A stretch of 64,000 bases of DNA from Roseiarcus sp963772555 (lineage in GTDB: Bacteria; Pseudomonadota; Alphaproteobacteria; Rhizobiales; Beijerinckiaceae), in contig CAVYXQ010000015.1 of NCBI GenBank assembly GCA_963772555.1, forward strand, positions 124,001-188,000. Reading direction: 5' to 3'. Within the stretch, counting starts at the first letter, position 1, and each line of letters begins with the position of its first letter. The notes under the pieces are model-generated. The model searched no databases and was not told where the DNA came from. It was given only the letters and a program-made list of their open reading frames with translations. Both the position numbers and the translations under genes were made by a program. This document shows, piece after piece, positions 1 through 10,056 of this stretch.

Positions 1-1081
1 CCGTCTGACGATAGGTCGCGACGTCGGACTGATAGGTCTGGCGCGCCGCCTCGACCTGCGCTCCGGTGAGGCCGCCGTTGAAGAGAGGCTGGGCGAGCGA
101 ATACCCGATCGACCACACCGGATTGCTGGACCCGAGCTGCGAGAAGGTCGAGGAGCCGAAGGGATTGCCCGAATAGCCGAACATCCCGGACAGCGAGATG
201 CTCGGGAAATATCCGGCGAAGGCGACGCCGATCTGCGCATTCGCCTCGCGCATGGTCTCTTCCGCGGAGGCGACATCGGGCCTCCGCTCCAGCAGCGACG
301 AGGGCAGCCTGACGGGGATCGATGGAACAGCGGTCGAAAGGGCACCGTGCGGGATCGAGAGCTCGGCCGGCGGGCGCCCCATCAAGACGGCAACGGCGTG
401 CTCGCTCTGCGCGCGCGACACGCCGGCGGCGATCAGGGAAGCCTGAGCGTTCAGCACCTGGGCCTGGGCGGTGATCACGTCCGATTTCGCGGCGGTGCCG
501 GCATTGTACTGGTTCTGCGTGATCTGAAGCGAGTGTTTGTAATCGACGACCGTCCGCGTCAGCAACGTCTCGAGGGCGTCGGCCTGCCTTAAAGTCACGT
601 AAGCGGTCGCGAGCTCGGACTGGGCTGCAAGCAACGCGTTGGCGAGATTGGCCGCAACTCCTTCGGCCCCGGCCTGCTGCGCCTCGATCTCGCGCCGGAC
701 GAGTCCCCACACGTCCACCGTCCACATTCCGCTCGCCTCCATCGTGAAGTTGGTCACGCCGGGCGAGCTGCGGGTCCCTGTGCTTGCGCCGTTTATTGTC
801 GGATAGAGCCCGGCGCGGGCTTCATTGATGAGCGCGAGCGCCTCGCGATAATTGGCTTCGTCCGCTAGGACCGTCTGATTGGACACGACGACGGCGCTCT
901 CGAGGCGGCTGAGTTCCGGGTCGTGAAAGACGCTCCACCAGTCGCCCTTGGGCTCGCGAGGGCGCGGCGATGCGATCTTCCAGCCGGCTATCTCCTTGTA
1001 CTGGAGCGAGACGATGGCCGCGGGCCGCTCGAAGTTCGGACCGACCGCCGCGCAACCCGAGAGCGTCGCGGCGAGCGCCAT
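1..1081 (-). CDS. NodT-family outer-membrane efflux channel (3' part outside window)
   Basis: TolC-like outer-membrane channel of a tripartite efflux system. The reading frame stays open from the ATG at 1081 to base 1, so the C-terminus lies outside the window. A lipobox (LSGC, Cys about residue 10) precedes the typical NodT start AAVGPNFERP, which suggests a lipid-anchored mature protein. Downstream are the usual OMF repeats and the LLERRPDVASAEE motif of the second half. From the ATG the signal peptide is very short. An in-frame CTG at 1102 overlaps the TGA of the preceding pump gene (CTGA) and would give an Arg-Arg-containing leader, so the true start may be that codon. It is the last gene of the operon with the RND pumps and adaptor. 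Confidence 0.85.
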   Translation of the reverse strand, partial: MALAATLSGCAAVGPNFERPAAIVSLQYKEIAGWKIASPRPREPKGDWWSVFHDPELSRLESAVVVSNQTVLADEANYREALALINEARAGLYPTINGASTGTRSSPGVTNFTMEASGMWTVDVWGLVRREIEAQQAGAEGVAANLANALLAAQSELATAYVTLRQADALETLLTRTVVDYKHSLQITQNQYNAGTAAKSDVITAQAQVLNAQASLIAAGVSRAQSEHAVAVLMGRPPAELSIPHGALSTAVPSIPVRLPSSLLERRPDVASAEETMREANAQIGVAFAGYFPSISLSGMFGYSGNPFGSSTFSQLGSSNPVWSIGYSLAQPLFNGGLTGAQVEAARQTYQSDVATYRQT

Positions 1082-1098
1082 CGTCGCCCCCGTGCGCC

Positions 1099-4000
1099 TC
1101 AGAGCGCACGCGGAAGCGCCGTCGGGTTCACCCGCAGATAATATCGACTCCACAGTCGCCCCAGCCACTTTCCGAATGAATTGAGATAAATGAAAACCAC
1201 CGGCGTCGTGTAGAGTGTGAGGACCTGACTGACGATCAGGCCGCCGGCAATCGTGATGCCGAGGGGATGACGCAGTTCAGACCCTTCTCCCGTCCCAAAG
1301 GCGAGCGGCAACGCCCCGAAAAGCGCCGCGCAGGTCGTCATCATGATGGGGCGGAAGCGCAAAAGGCAAGCGCGCTCGATCGCGGCGCGGGTGTCGAGCC
1401 CGTCCTTCTCCGCTTCGAGGGCGAAGTCGACCATCATGATCGCATTCTTTTTGACGATGCCGATCAGCAGCAAGACGCCGATCGCGGCGATGACGGTGAA
1501 CTGGGTGTCGAAGAGCCACAGCGCCAGCGCCGCTCCGACGCTGGCGGAAAACAGCGTCGACAGGATGGTGATCGGATGGATGAGGCTTTCGTAGAGAATG
1601 CCGAGCACGATGTAGATGGTGACGAGCGCGGCCCCGAACAGGAGCGGCATGTTGGATTGCGACTGCTGGAAGGTGGCCGCGGTCCCGGCGAAGGCGCCAT
1701 GCACCGTCGAAGGCATGCCGATCCGCTGGATCGCGTTGTCGATCTCGGTCTTGGCTTCGCTCAGCGCATGGCCTTGGGCGAGATTGAAGGAGATCGTCGA
1801 GGCGGCGAACAGCCCCTGATGGTTGATGCTGATTGGCGTGTGGCCAGGCGAGAATCTCGCAAAGGCGGAGAGCGGAATCATCGTCTCCGGCGACGTCGAC
1901 ACGGCGGCGCCGGCCGAAGCGGCGGCGTGGCCGCTCTGAGCGAGCGCGTTGGTGGCGAGATTGCGCGCTGAATCCCCCGCGATCGCCGCCGCGCTGCTTT
2001 GCGCCCCCGTCGACGACTTGAACAGCCCGGCGGAAATCCCGGTCTGCTGGGTGCCGGTCGGATTGGCGCCGGAAGTCGAGACGTAGATCTCGTTCAGAGT
2101 GCGCGGGTCCTCCCAGTAGCGCGGCGCAACCTCCATGACGACATGGTACTGGTTCTGCGCGCTGTAGATGGTCGAGACCTGCCGCTGCCCGAAGGCGTCG
2201 TAGAGCGTATTGTCGACGGCGCTAAGCGTGAGGCCGAGGCGCATCGCGGTGTCGCGGTCGATCACGACGTCAGTCGCCAGGGCCCCCTGCTGCTGATCCG
2301 AATTGACGTCCTTGAGGACGTCGTTGTTCATCAGCGCCTCCGTCAGTTTTGGCGCCCATTTGTAGAGTTCCGCCGGGTCGTCCGAGAGCAGGGTGTACTG
2401 GTAGGCCGCATTGCTCTGCCGGCCGCCGGTCCGCAGATCCGAGCCGGCAAACATGAACAGCCGGGCGCCGGGGACTTGCGCTTTCTCCCGAAGCCGGGCC
2501 ACGACGCCGTCAGCAGTGACCTGGCGCTCCGCATAGGGCTTTAGCGACATGAACGCGAAGCCGACGTTCGTCTGCCTTCCCCCCGTGAAGCCGACGACGC
2601 TCGCGACCGCGGGATCGTTCCGAGCGATCGTCAGCAACTGCTCAAACTTTCCTTTCATCGACTGGAACGAGATGCTTTGATCGGCGACAATCCCGCCCAT
2701 GATGAGGCCCGTGTCCTGAACCGGAAAGAGCCCGTAAGTCATCTGGTAGCGGAACATGTAGTAGTTGAGCCCGATCGTCGCCAAAAGCGAAAGGAGAACA
2801 GCGCCGGGATTGCGCAGGGCGACGCCGAGGGTCCTGCGATAGAAGGCGAGCATCGCGTCGAAGATGCGCTCCATCGCACGATAGAGACGTCCGTGACGGG
2901 TCACGGGCTCGCGCGGCAGAATGAAGGCGCACATCATCGGCGTTGTCGTCAGCGACACCACGAGCGAGATCATCACCGCCGCCGACAGCGTCAGCGCGAA
3001 TTCATTGAACAGCCGGCCAACGATCCCGCCGAAGAAGATCAGCGGCGCGAAGACCGCGATCAGCGACAGGCTGATCGACAGCACGGTGAAGCCAACCTCG
3101 TTCGCGCCGCGGATCGCCGCCTCGACGCGAGGCATGCCCTGCTCGAGGTAACGCGAGATGTTCTCCAGGACGACGATGGCGTCGTCGACGACGAAGCCGG
3201 TCGAAATCGTCAACGCCATCAGCGACAGGTTGTCGAGGCTGAAGCCGAGCAGGTACATCACGCCGAACGAACCGATGATCGAGGTCGGCACCGCAACGCT
3301 CGGAATCGCGGCCGCCCGGACGCTCCTGAGGAACGCGAACACCACGAGGATCACCAGCACCACAGCGATGACGAGCGTCTTCTCGGTGTCGAACAGGGAC
3401 TGGCGGATGGTCTTCGACCGATCGAGCGCAATCGTCACATTGATGTCGCCGGGGAGGGAGGCGATGAGCCGCGGGAGTTCCGCGCGCACTTTGTCGACGG
3501 CTTCGATGATGTTCGCGCCCGGCTGGCGCGACAACGCCAGCACGATGCCGGGCTTTCCGTTGACAATGCCCGCATTGCGCAGGTCCTCGACCGAATCGGT
3601 GACCTCGGCGACGTCGGAAAGACGAACCGCCGCGCCGTTGCGATAGGCGATGACGAGGTCGCGATACTGCGCCGCCTTCGTCGCCTGGTCGTTGGCGTAA
3701 ATCTGGTAATGGAAGTCGTCGTCCTCGATCGCGCCCTTGGGACTGTTTGCGTTTGCCGACGCCAGCGCCGCGCGGATGTCTTCGAGGCCGATGCCGTAAT
3801 GAAAAATCGCGGTCGGATTGATTTCGACCCGGACGGCCGGCAGGGCGGAGCCCCAGACGTCGACCTCGCCGATTCCCGGAAGTTGCGACAACCGCTGCTG
3901 AAGGATGTTCGAGGCGAGGTCGTAGAGCTGGCCTGCGGTGTGGGTCGTCGACGTTAGAGCGATGATCATGATCGGCGCGTCGGCCGGGTTCACCTTGTGG

Positions 4001-4392
4001 TAGCTCGGGTTCTGCCGCAGGCTGGTCGGCAGGTCGGCGCGCGCGGCGACGATCGCCGCCTGAACGTCGCGGGCGGCGCCGTCGATGTCGCGGTCGAGGC
4101 CGAACTGCAGGGTGATGAAAGTCGAGCCCTGCATGTTCTGCGACGTCATTTCGTTGACGTCGGCGATCTGGCCGAGATGACGCTCGAGCGGCGCCGCCAC
4201 CGCGGTCGCCATGGTATCGGGGCTCGCTCCCGACATGTTGGCGCGAACCGATATGATCGGGAAATCGACCTGGGGCAGCGGCGAGACGGGCAGTTGCGAG
4301 TAGCCGAGAAGACCGGCGAAGATGACGCCGATGGTCAGCAGCGTCGCCGCGACCGGCCGCCGGATGAAGACTTCCGAAAGCCGGTTGTTCAC
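1099..4392 (-). CDS. mdtC: RND efflux pump subunit, MdtC-like
   Basis: Inner-membrane proton-driven RND transporter of about 1097 residues, the normal length for the AcrB/MdtC family. The N-terminus (RLSEVFIRRPVAATLL) is the classic first helix. The central region carries GFVVDDAIVVLENISR, the RND motif with acidic residues of the proton relay. The second repeat ends with GIVKKNAIMMVDFALEAE and RPIMMTTCAALFGALPLA. It starts with GTG at 4392, overlapping the TGA of the upstream pump gene (GTGA), so the two pumps are translationally coupled. Two different RND subunits behind one adaptor is the MdtABC arrangement, known in enterobacteria for bile salts, novobiocin and other compounds. The substrate here is unknown. 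Confidence 0.9.
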   Translation of the reverse strand: MNNRLSEVFIRRPVAATLLTIGVIFAGLLGYSQLPVSPLPQVDFPIISVRANMSGASPDTMATAVAAPLERHLGQIADVNEMTSQNMQGSTFITLQFGLDRDIDGAARDVQAAIVAARADLPTSLRQNPSYHKVNPADAPIMIIALTSTTHTAGQLYDLASNILQQRLSQLPGIGEVDVWGSALPAVRVEINPTAIFHYGIGLEDIRAALASANANSPKGAIEDDDFHYQIYANDQATKAAQYRDLVIAYRNGAAVRLSDVAEVTDSVEDLRNAGIVNGKPGIVLALSRQPGANIIEAVDKVRAELPRLIASLPGDINVTIALDRSKTIRQSLFDTEKTLVIAVVLVILVVFAFLRSVRAAAIPSVAVPTSIIGSFGVMYLLGFSLDNLSLMALTISTGFVVDDAIVVLENISRYLEQGMPRVEAAIRGANEVGFTVLSISLSLIAVFAPLIFFGGIVGRLFNEFALTLSAAVMISLVVSLTTTPMMCAFILPREPVTRHGRLYRAMERIFDAMLAFYRRTLGVALRNPGAVLLSLLATIGLNYYMFRYQMTYGLFPVQDTGLIMGGIVADQSISFQSMKGKFEQLLTIARNDPAVASVVGFTGGRQTNVGFAFMSLKPYAERQVTADGVVARLREKAQVPGARLFMFAGSDLRTGGRQSNAAYQYTLLSDDPAELYKWAPKLTEALMNNDVLKDVNSDQQQGALATDVVIDRDTAMRLGLTLSAVDNTLYDAFGQRQVSTIYSAQNQYHVVMEVAPRYWEDPRTLNEIYVSTSGANPTGTQQTGISAGLFKSSTGAQSSAAAIAGDSARNLATNALAQSGHAAASAGAAVSTSPETMIPLSAFARFSPGHTPISINHQGLFAASTISFNLAQGHALSEAKTEIDNAIQRIGMPSTVHGAFAGTAATFQQSQSNMPLLFGAALVTIYIVLGILYESLIHPITILSTLFSASVGAALALWLFDTQFTVIAAIGVLLLIGIVKKNAIMMVDFALEAEKDGLDTRAAIERACLLRFRPIMMTTCAALFGALPLAFGTGEGSELRHPLGITIAGGLIVSQVLTLYTTPVVFIYLNSFGKWLGRLWSRYYLRVNPTALPRAL

Positions 4393-7300
4393 GACGGTTT
4401 CGCCGCCAGGGTCGAGGGAACCGCGCCGAGGCCAAAGCGTTCGCCGAGCCTCTCGAAGAAGAGATAGATGACCGGCGTCGTGTAAAGCGTCAGCACCTGG
4501 CTGAATGCGAGGCCGCCGACGATCGCGAGGCCGAGCGGATGGCGCAGTTCCGAGCCGACGCCCGAGCCCAGCATCAGCGGCAGGGCGCCGAAGATCGCCG
4601 CGACCGTCGTCATTAAAATGGGCCTCAGGCGCAGGAGGCAGGCCTGATAGATCGCCTCGCGTGGGGGCAGGCCCTGCTGGCGCTGCGCTTCGAGGGCAAA
4701 GTCGATCATCATGATCGCATTCTTTTTGACGATGCCGATCAGGAGCACGATGCCGATGACGCCGATGACGTCGAGCCCGGCGCCCGCGGCGTTCAGCGTC
4801 AGGAGCGCGCCGATGCCGGCCGAGGGCAGGGTCGTCAGAATGGTGATCGGGTGGATGAAGCTCTCGTAGAGCACGCCGAGCACGATATACATCGTCGCGA
4901 TCGCCGCCCCGAGCAGGAACACTTCGTTCGACAGAGCCGACTGGAAGGCCTGCGCCGCGCCCTGGTAGCTGACGGCGAAGCTCCCCGGCAGGTCGATATC
5001 GGCCAGGGCCGCGTTGATCGCCTCCTCGGCTTCGCCGAGCGAAGCGCCGGGGGCGAGGTTGAACGAGATCGTCGTCACCGGAAACTGCTTCAAGTGCGAG
5101 ATCTGCAACGGCGAGGGTTTGACGACGAAATTCGCCACCGAACTCAGCGGCGTCTGGCCTGAGGTCGACGCTGCGGAGGGCAAATAGAGAGAATTCAGCG
5201 AGTTCGAGCGAGCGCGCCATCTTCGGATCGATGTCGAGGATGACGCGGTACTGGTTGGTCTGGGTGAAGATCGTCGAGATGATGCGCTGCCCGTAGGCGT
5301 CGTAGAGCGCGTTGTCGACGATCGCCGGCGTGACGCCGAACCTCGCAGCTTCCGCGCGGTCGAGGTCGACGACGACCGACCGCCCGTTCGGCTGCAGGTC
5401 GCTGGCGACATCGACGATTGAGGGAATCCTGGCCAAGCGCTCGAGAACCTTCGGCGTCCATTGCTGCAGCGTCGCCAGATTCTGGTTCTCGAGGGTGAAC
5501 TGGTATTGCGTGGCGCTGACCGCCGTGTCGATCGAAAGATCCTGCACCGGCTGCATGAAGAGCGAGATGCCGGCGATCCCCGCCGTTTCCCGTTGCAGGC
5601 GCCGGATGATCTCGCTCGCGGTCGCATTGCGCTTTGAATGGGGCTTCAGATTGATGAGGAAGCGCCCCGAGTTCAGGGTGATGTTCGAGCCGTCGACGCC
5701 GATGAACGACGAGAGGCTTTCGACGTCCGGATCGGCGAGGATGGCGCGCCCGAGCGCCTGCTGATGCGCCGCCATCTGATCGAAGGATATATCCTCCGCC
5801 GCCTGGGTCACGCCCTGGATGACGCCGGTGTCCTGAATTGGAAAGAAGCCCTTGGGGATCGTCACATAAAGGTAGCCGGTCAGGAGGAAGGTGCCGAGGG
5901 CGACGATGAGGGTGATCGTCTGGTAGTTCAGCACGGTCTGCAGGGTCGAAGCATAGAAGCGCGTCAGCGCCCGGAACAAGCGGCCGCCGCTGGCTTCGTT
6001 GCCGCCGGTCGGACGCAGGAGTTTGGCGCAGAGCATCGGCACGAGCGTCAGCGAGACGAAGGCCGATATGACGATGGCGGCGGCCAGGGTGATCGCGAAT
6101 TCATGGAAAAGCCGCCCGACCACGTCGCCCATGAAGAGGAGCGGGATCAGGACGGCGATCAGCGAGACGGTCAGCGAGATGATGGTGAAGCCGATCTGCG
6201 CCGAGCCCCTGACCGCGGCGTCGTAGGGGCTGTCGCCCGCTTCGAGATAGCGCGCGATGTTCTCGATCACCACGATGGCGTCGTCGACGACGAAGCCGGT
6301 CGCGATCGTCAGAGCCATCAAGGACAGATTGTCGAGGCTGAAACCGAACTGATACATGATCGCCAGCGCGCCGACGAGCGACAGCGGCACCGACAGACTC
6401 GGGATGATGGTCGCCGGGATATTGCGCAGAAAGAGGAAGATCACCAGCACGACGAGGCCGACGGCGAGAGTCAGCTCGAATTCGACGTCGCGGACAGAGG
6501 CGCGGATCGTCGTCGTGCGGTCGGTCAACGGCTTGACGGTCACGCCTGCCGGCAGACCTTCGCTCAAGGCCGGCAGCACCGCCTTGATGCTGTCGACGAC
6601 CTGAATGACGTTCGCGCCGGGCTGACGCTGGATATTGACGATCAGCGCCGGCGTGGTGTCCATCCAGGCGGAGAGGCGGCTGTTTTCCGGGGCGAGCTCG
6701 ACCGTCGCCACGTCGGAGAGCAGGATCGGCGCGCCGTTGCGATAGGCGACGACCGATTTCAGATAGTCCTTCGGGTCGCGGATCTGGTCGTTGGCGTTGA
6801 TGGTCGAGGCCTGCGCCGGGCCGTCGAAATTGCCCTTGGGCGTGTTGACGTTGAGATTGCTGATGGTCGTGCGCAGATCATCGAGATTGACCCCATAAGC
6901 GGCGAGCGCCAGCGGATTGGCGTGGATGCGCACCGCCGGCCGATGGCCCCCCGAGATCGAGACCAAGCCAACGCCTGGAAGCTGCGACAGTTTCGGCGCG
7001 AGCCGGCTCTCGATGAGGTCCTCGACATCGGTCAGCTTCATCGTGTCGGACGCAACGCCGAGCGTCAGGATCGGCGCGTCGGCGGGGTTGACCTTGGAAT
7101 AGATCGGCGGCGCCGGCAGGTCGGCAGGCAGCAGATTGCCGGCAGCGTTGATGGCCGCCTGCACCTCCTGCTCGGCGATGTCGAGGCTGATATCGAGCCC
7201 GAAGCGCAGCGTGATGACCGACGAGCCGGCCGAACTCTGCGACATCATTTGGCTCAGACTCGCCATCTGGCCGAATTGGCGCTCGAGCGGCGCGGTCACC

Positions 7301-7485
7301 GCCGAGGTCATCACTTCCGGACTTGCGCCTGGATAAAAGGTCTGAACCTGGATGGTCGGATAATCGACCTCGGGGAGGGCGGAAAGCGGCAGGAAGCGAA
7401 AGGCCGCAAGCCCGACGAGCAGGATCGCGATCATCATCAGGCTGGTCGCGACCGGCCGGTCGATGAAAAGGCGGGACGGATTCAA
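4389..7485 (-). CDS. mdtB: RND efflux pump subunit, MdtB-like, with a +1 frameshift
   Basis: First of the two RND pumps. The N-terminal two-thirds read well from the ATG at 7485 (FIDRPVATSLMMIAILLVG; GFVVDDAIVVIENIARYLE). At about 5195-5200, after DPKMARSLEL, the RND sequence jumps frame and continues as LNSLYLPSAAS...SSVANFVV through GIVKKNAIMMIDFALEAQ to LAAKPS and a TGA at 4389. The span of 3097 bases is 3n+1, consistent with one extra base. With it removed the protein is about 1031 residues, full family length. By chance the unshifted frame stays open and runs into mdtC, which would give a spurious 2128-residue fusion. Either a sequencing error or a recent mutation. Confidence 0.85.
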
Positions 7486-7512
7486 GGGGAACGCGCCTCC
7501 GGGCCTATCCGC

Positions 7513-8925
7513 TCACTGCGCCGCCGACCCTTGCGCGGGCGCTGGTCGGTTCGGCGCCGCTCCGCCCGGCGCGCCGCCGCCCTGCCAATGGCGAGGGCGA
7601 TGGCCCTCCGCATCGCCGTTGGCTCCCGCCGCTCCGCCGCCGAAATGGCGGGGCTGAGACCCCTCGGGCGCCTGCCCAGTCGTGTCTTCGGCCAGCGTCA
7701 CCTTCGCGCCGTCGCGCAGGCGGTCGACGCCGTCGATCACCACCTTGTCGCCGGCGGCGAGGCCCTTGGCGATCGTCGTCAGGCGGCTGTTGGCCGCGCC
7801 GGTGACGATGTCCCGCCTGGAAACCGTCGAGTCGTTGTTCAGTACGTAGACGAAGTTGCCCGACGGCCCGAGCTGAACGGACGCGTTTGGCGCGAGCGGC
7901 ACACCGCTCAGCGTGTCGACGAGCAGCCGGACATTGACGAACTGCTGCGGGAACAGGACGCCATTGGGATTATCGAAGGTCGCCCGCATCTTGATCGTGC
8001 CGGTGGTGACGTCGACTTGGCTGTCATAGGTGGTCAGCGTCCCGGTCGCGAGCGCGTTGACATTGGCGCGGTCGAACACCGTCACCTTGAGCTTCGCCCC
8101 CGAATTGAGCCGCGCCGCGATGCGCGGCAGGTTGTCTTCGGGCGTCGAGAACACCACGCTGATCGGATCGATCTGGGTGATGACGACGATGCCGCTGGCG
8201 TCCGAGGGCTGCAGATAGTTGCCCGGATCGACGAGCCGCAGCCCCACGCGGCCGGTGATCGGCGAGACGATATGGGTATAGTCGAGGTTGATCTGCGCCG
8301 TCTGCACCTGCGCCTGGTCGGTGGCGATGGCGGCCTTGTCCTGCGCCACCAGCGCCTGCTGGTCGGCGACCTGCTGCTTCGAGATCGAATCCTGCTTGGC
8401 CAGCGCTTCGTAGCGCGAGAAATCGCTTTGCGCCTGCGCGAGCAGCGCCTGATCCTTGGCGAGTTGTCCCTGCGCCTGGGCGAGCGCCGCCTGATAGGGT
8501 CGCGGATCGATCTGGGCGAGAAAGTCGCCCTTCTTCACGGTCTGCCCCTCGGTGAAGCCGACGTCCGTCAGCTTGCCGGCGATCTGGGTCCGGATGGTCA
8601 CCGTCTCGAACGGAACGACCGTGCCAAGGGCGTCGATGGTGATCGGCATGTCGCCGGTCGTCACTGCCTCGACGCGCACCGTCTGCGGCGGCGGACCGGC
8701 CCGGCCGGACTTGTGGTCCCCGCCCGTCGTCGTCTCGGTGCGCTCGAAACGCTGCCAGGCGAAGACCGCGACTGCGGCCACCGCAACGACAAGCGCGATC
8801 CGCCGCAGAAGCGAGCGGCGGCGGCGCGGCGGCGGAGGCTCGACGACAGGGGCCGTCGGCGCGTTCGGCCCGGGAGCCGGCGGCGCGACCCGCTCGGCGA
8901 CGTCGAGCTTGAAGGCTTCGTTCAT
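7513..8925 (-). CDS. mdtA: RND efflux periplasmic adaptor, MdtA-like
   Basis: Membrane-fusion protein of 470 residues that bridges the RND pumps and the outer-membrane channel. After a proline-rich cytoplasmic N-terminus and a basic stretch (PPPPRRRRSLLRR) there is one membrane anchor (about residues 40-57). Then come the biotinyl-lipoyl half-motifs (GTVVPFETVTIRTQIAGKL; VSPITGRVGLRLVDPGNYL), an alpha-hairpin of about residues 150-215 rich in Ala and Gln, and the beta-barrel and membrane-proximal domains (DGVDRLRDGAKVTL). The C-terminal tail is rich in Gly, Ala and Pro. It is the first gene of the operon, 27 bases before mdtB. No local transcriptional regulator is visible. Confidence 0.9.
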   Translation of the reverse strand: MNEAFKLDVAERVAPPAPGPNAPTAPVVEPPPPRRRRSLLRRIALVVAVAAVAVFAWQRFERTETTTGGDHKSGRAGPPPQTVRVEAVTTGDMPITIDALGTVVPFETVTIRTQIAGKLTDVGFTEGQTVKKGDFLAQIDPRPYQAALAQAQGQLAKDQALLAQAQSDFSRYEALAKQDSISKQQVADQQALVAQDKAAIATDQAQVQTAQINLDYTHIVSPITGRVGLRLVDPGNYLQPSDASGIVVITQIDPISVVFSTPEDNLPRIAARLNSGAKLKVTVFDRANVNALATGTLTTYDSQVDVTTGTIKMRATFDNPNGVLFPQQFVNVRLLVDTLSGVPLAPNASVQLGPSGNFVYVLNNDSTVSRRDIVTGAANSRLTTIAKGLAAGDKVVIDGVDRLRDGAKVTLAEDTTGQAPEGSQPRHFGGGAAGANGDAEGHRPRHWQGGGAPGGAAPNRPAPAQGSAAQ

Positions 8926-9071
8926 GCGTAAACTCGCATAACTCCCCGCATGGCACGGGAAAACCCCGCTGACAAATCAAGCCTCCGTGTCCGGAACAAG
9001 GCCGCTCGCCCGCGTTCCCCGAGCCGGATCATTCCTCGTTCCGGGGGGTTAAGGCTGGGCAAACCCGGATG

Positions 9072-9100
9072 TTGCATTCTTCCCGCCCTTGCGCCATAAG
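9072..9100 (+). promoter_or_regulatory. Probable sigma-70-type promoter of tRNA-Gly
   Basis: TTGCAT (9072-9077) and CATAAG (9095-9100) are separated by exactly 17 bases and lie about 30 bases before the tRNA 5' end. Spacing and position fit a housekeeping promoter. The boxes are only partial matches to consensus. Confidence 0.5.
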
Positions 9101-9129
9101 CGCGCGACTGGCGCATGCCGGTTACGGAC

Positions 9130-9204
9130 GCGGGTGTAGCTCAGGGGTAGAGCACAACCTTGCCAAGGTTGGGGTCGAGGGTTCGAATCCCTTCGCCCGC
9201 TCCA
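9130..9204 (+). tRNA. tRNA-Gly (anticodon GCC)
   Basis: A complete cloverleaf can be folded by eye: acceptor GCGGGTG/CGCCCGC, D arm GCTC-AGGGGTA-GAGC, anticodon stem CAACC/GGTTG with loop TTGCCAA (anticodon GCC at 9162-9164), a five-base variable loop, a T arm with TTCGAAT, discriminator T and a genomically encoded CCA end. It decodes GGC and GGU. It stands alone, not in a tRNA cluster, and no integrase or duplicated 3' end is seen downstream, so there is no sign of use as an attachment site. Confidence 0.97.
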
Positions 9205-9235
9205 AAAAAGATCAAGATTTTCAAGCGGTTTGGCG

Positions 9236-9254
9236 CGGCCTTGGGGCCGTTTTT
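9236..9254 (+). terminator. Rho-independent terminator after tRNA-Gly
   Basis: Stem CGGCC/GGCCG (9236-9240, 9245-9249) with loop TTGG is followed directly by five T residues, 32 bases after the tRNA CCA. It fits termination of the monocistronic tRNA transcript. Confidence 0.7.
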
Positions 9255-9388
9255 GCTTCCGTGTCGTCGCGGATAACGGCGGGCTACGCTGCGGCGCAAT
9301 AGTAAAGCGCGCTTCGCCCGCCGTTGCCCACCGCCGCTCAAGCCGCCTTCACAAACAAAGCCTTGTTTATTGTGGGGCCTGAAGCGCG

Positions 9389-9817
9389 TCAGGCCTTCTT
9401 CGCCTCGATGGCCTCCTGGCGGGCGATGACGGCGTCGACTGCGGCCAGCTTCGCCTGTTCGACCGCGGAGATGGCGTAGTCGATCGCCACGCTCGCCTCC
9501 CACTCCATTTCCTCCGCGTGGTTCTCGGCGCGCTCGGCGTCGAGTCCTTTCTTCCATTGTTTGACGTTGGCTTTGAGCGTTTCGGCGTCGGCGGAGACCT
9601 TCGCCTTGAGCGCGCTCAAGTCGCTCGAGACCTGGGCGCCGGCGGACTTCATGTCCTGTTTGAGCTTATCAACCGATTGCGTCGCCGCCGTGTGCAACTG
9701 CGCGCGGCGCGCCACCATCTTGTCATGCGTCTCCTTTTTCGCCGCGGCGAAGTCATCCTCCGCCTTTTTTGCGTGCACGGACAAATCCGCGAGCTGTTCA
9801 GACAGTGGTTTTGCCAT
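9389..9817 (-). CDS. Small coiled-coil protein of unknown function
   Basis: 142 residues, almost entirely helical, rich in Ala, Lys, Glu and Asp with heptad-like spacing (VHAKKAEDDFAAAKKE; LKAKVSADAETLKANVKQW), no signal peptide and no membrane segment. The ATG at 9817 is chosen because a strong ribosome binding site (GGAGGA, 9825-9830) lies seven bases upstream. An in-frame upstream ATG at 9907 has no such site. The C-terminal third (DYAISAVEQAKLAAVDAVIARQ) could pack as a separate helix pair. No family function is known to me. It is convergent with the tRNA gene and diverges from the PPOX-family gene. Confidence 0.75.
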   Translation of the reverse strand: MAKPLSEQLADLSVHAKKAEDDFAAAKKETHDKMVARRAQLHTAATQSVDKLKQDMKSAGAQVSSDLSALKAKVSADAETLKANVKQWKKGLDAERAENHAEEMEWEASVAIDYAISAVEQAKLAAVDAVIARQEAIEAKKA

Positions 9818-10056
9818 CTCGATTTCCTCCTGGAAACTTTCGACGATCCCTGCACCAAGACAATTCCTCAACGCGGCCTTCGGATCGATGGTATCTACGA
9901 TCGCCATTGCACGTGAAGAACGAGTCTGGATACGCCAGGCTGCCGCCCGCTCTGTTGCGCCAGATCAACGGCGATCGTCAGCGGAGGGCCGCCTTCGTGG
10001 GCCGGATCGACGCCGGTCAGCGGCGGGTGCTATGTCCTGTCGAGGGAGACGGAGCC

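Noticed and set aside
2677..3957. Long plus-strand frame opposite mdtC
   Set aside because: Antisense shadow; charged repetitive translation.
5638..8931. Very long open frame on the plus strand opposite mdtA and mdtB
   Set aside because: It is antisense to clearly conserved genes and its translation is Arg/Asp-rich low-complexity sequence, typical of the complementary frame in GC-rich genes.
9130..9204. tRNA-Gly as an integration site
   Set aside because: No integrase and no copy of the tRNA 3' end nearby.
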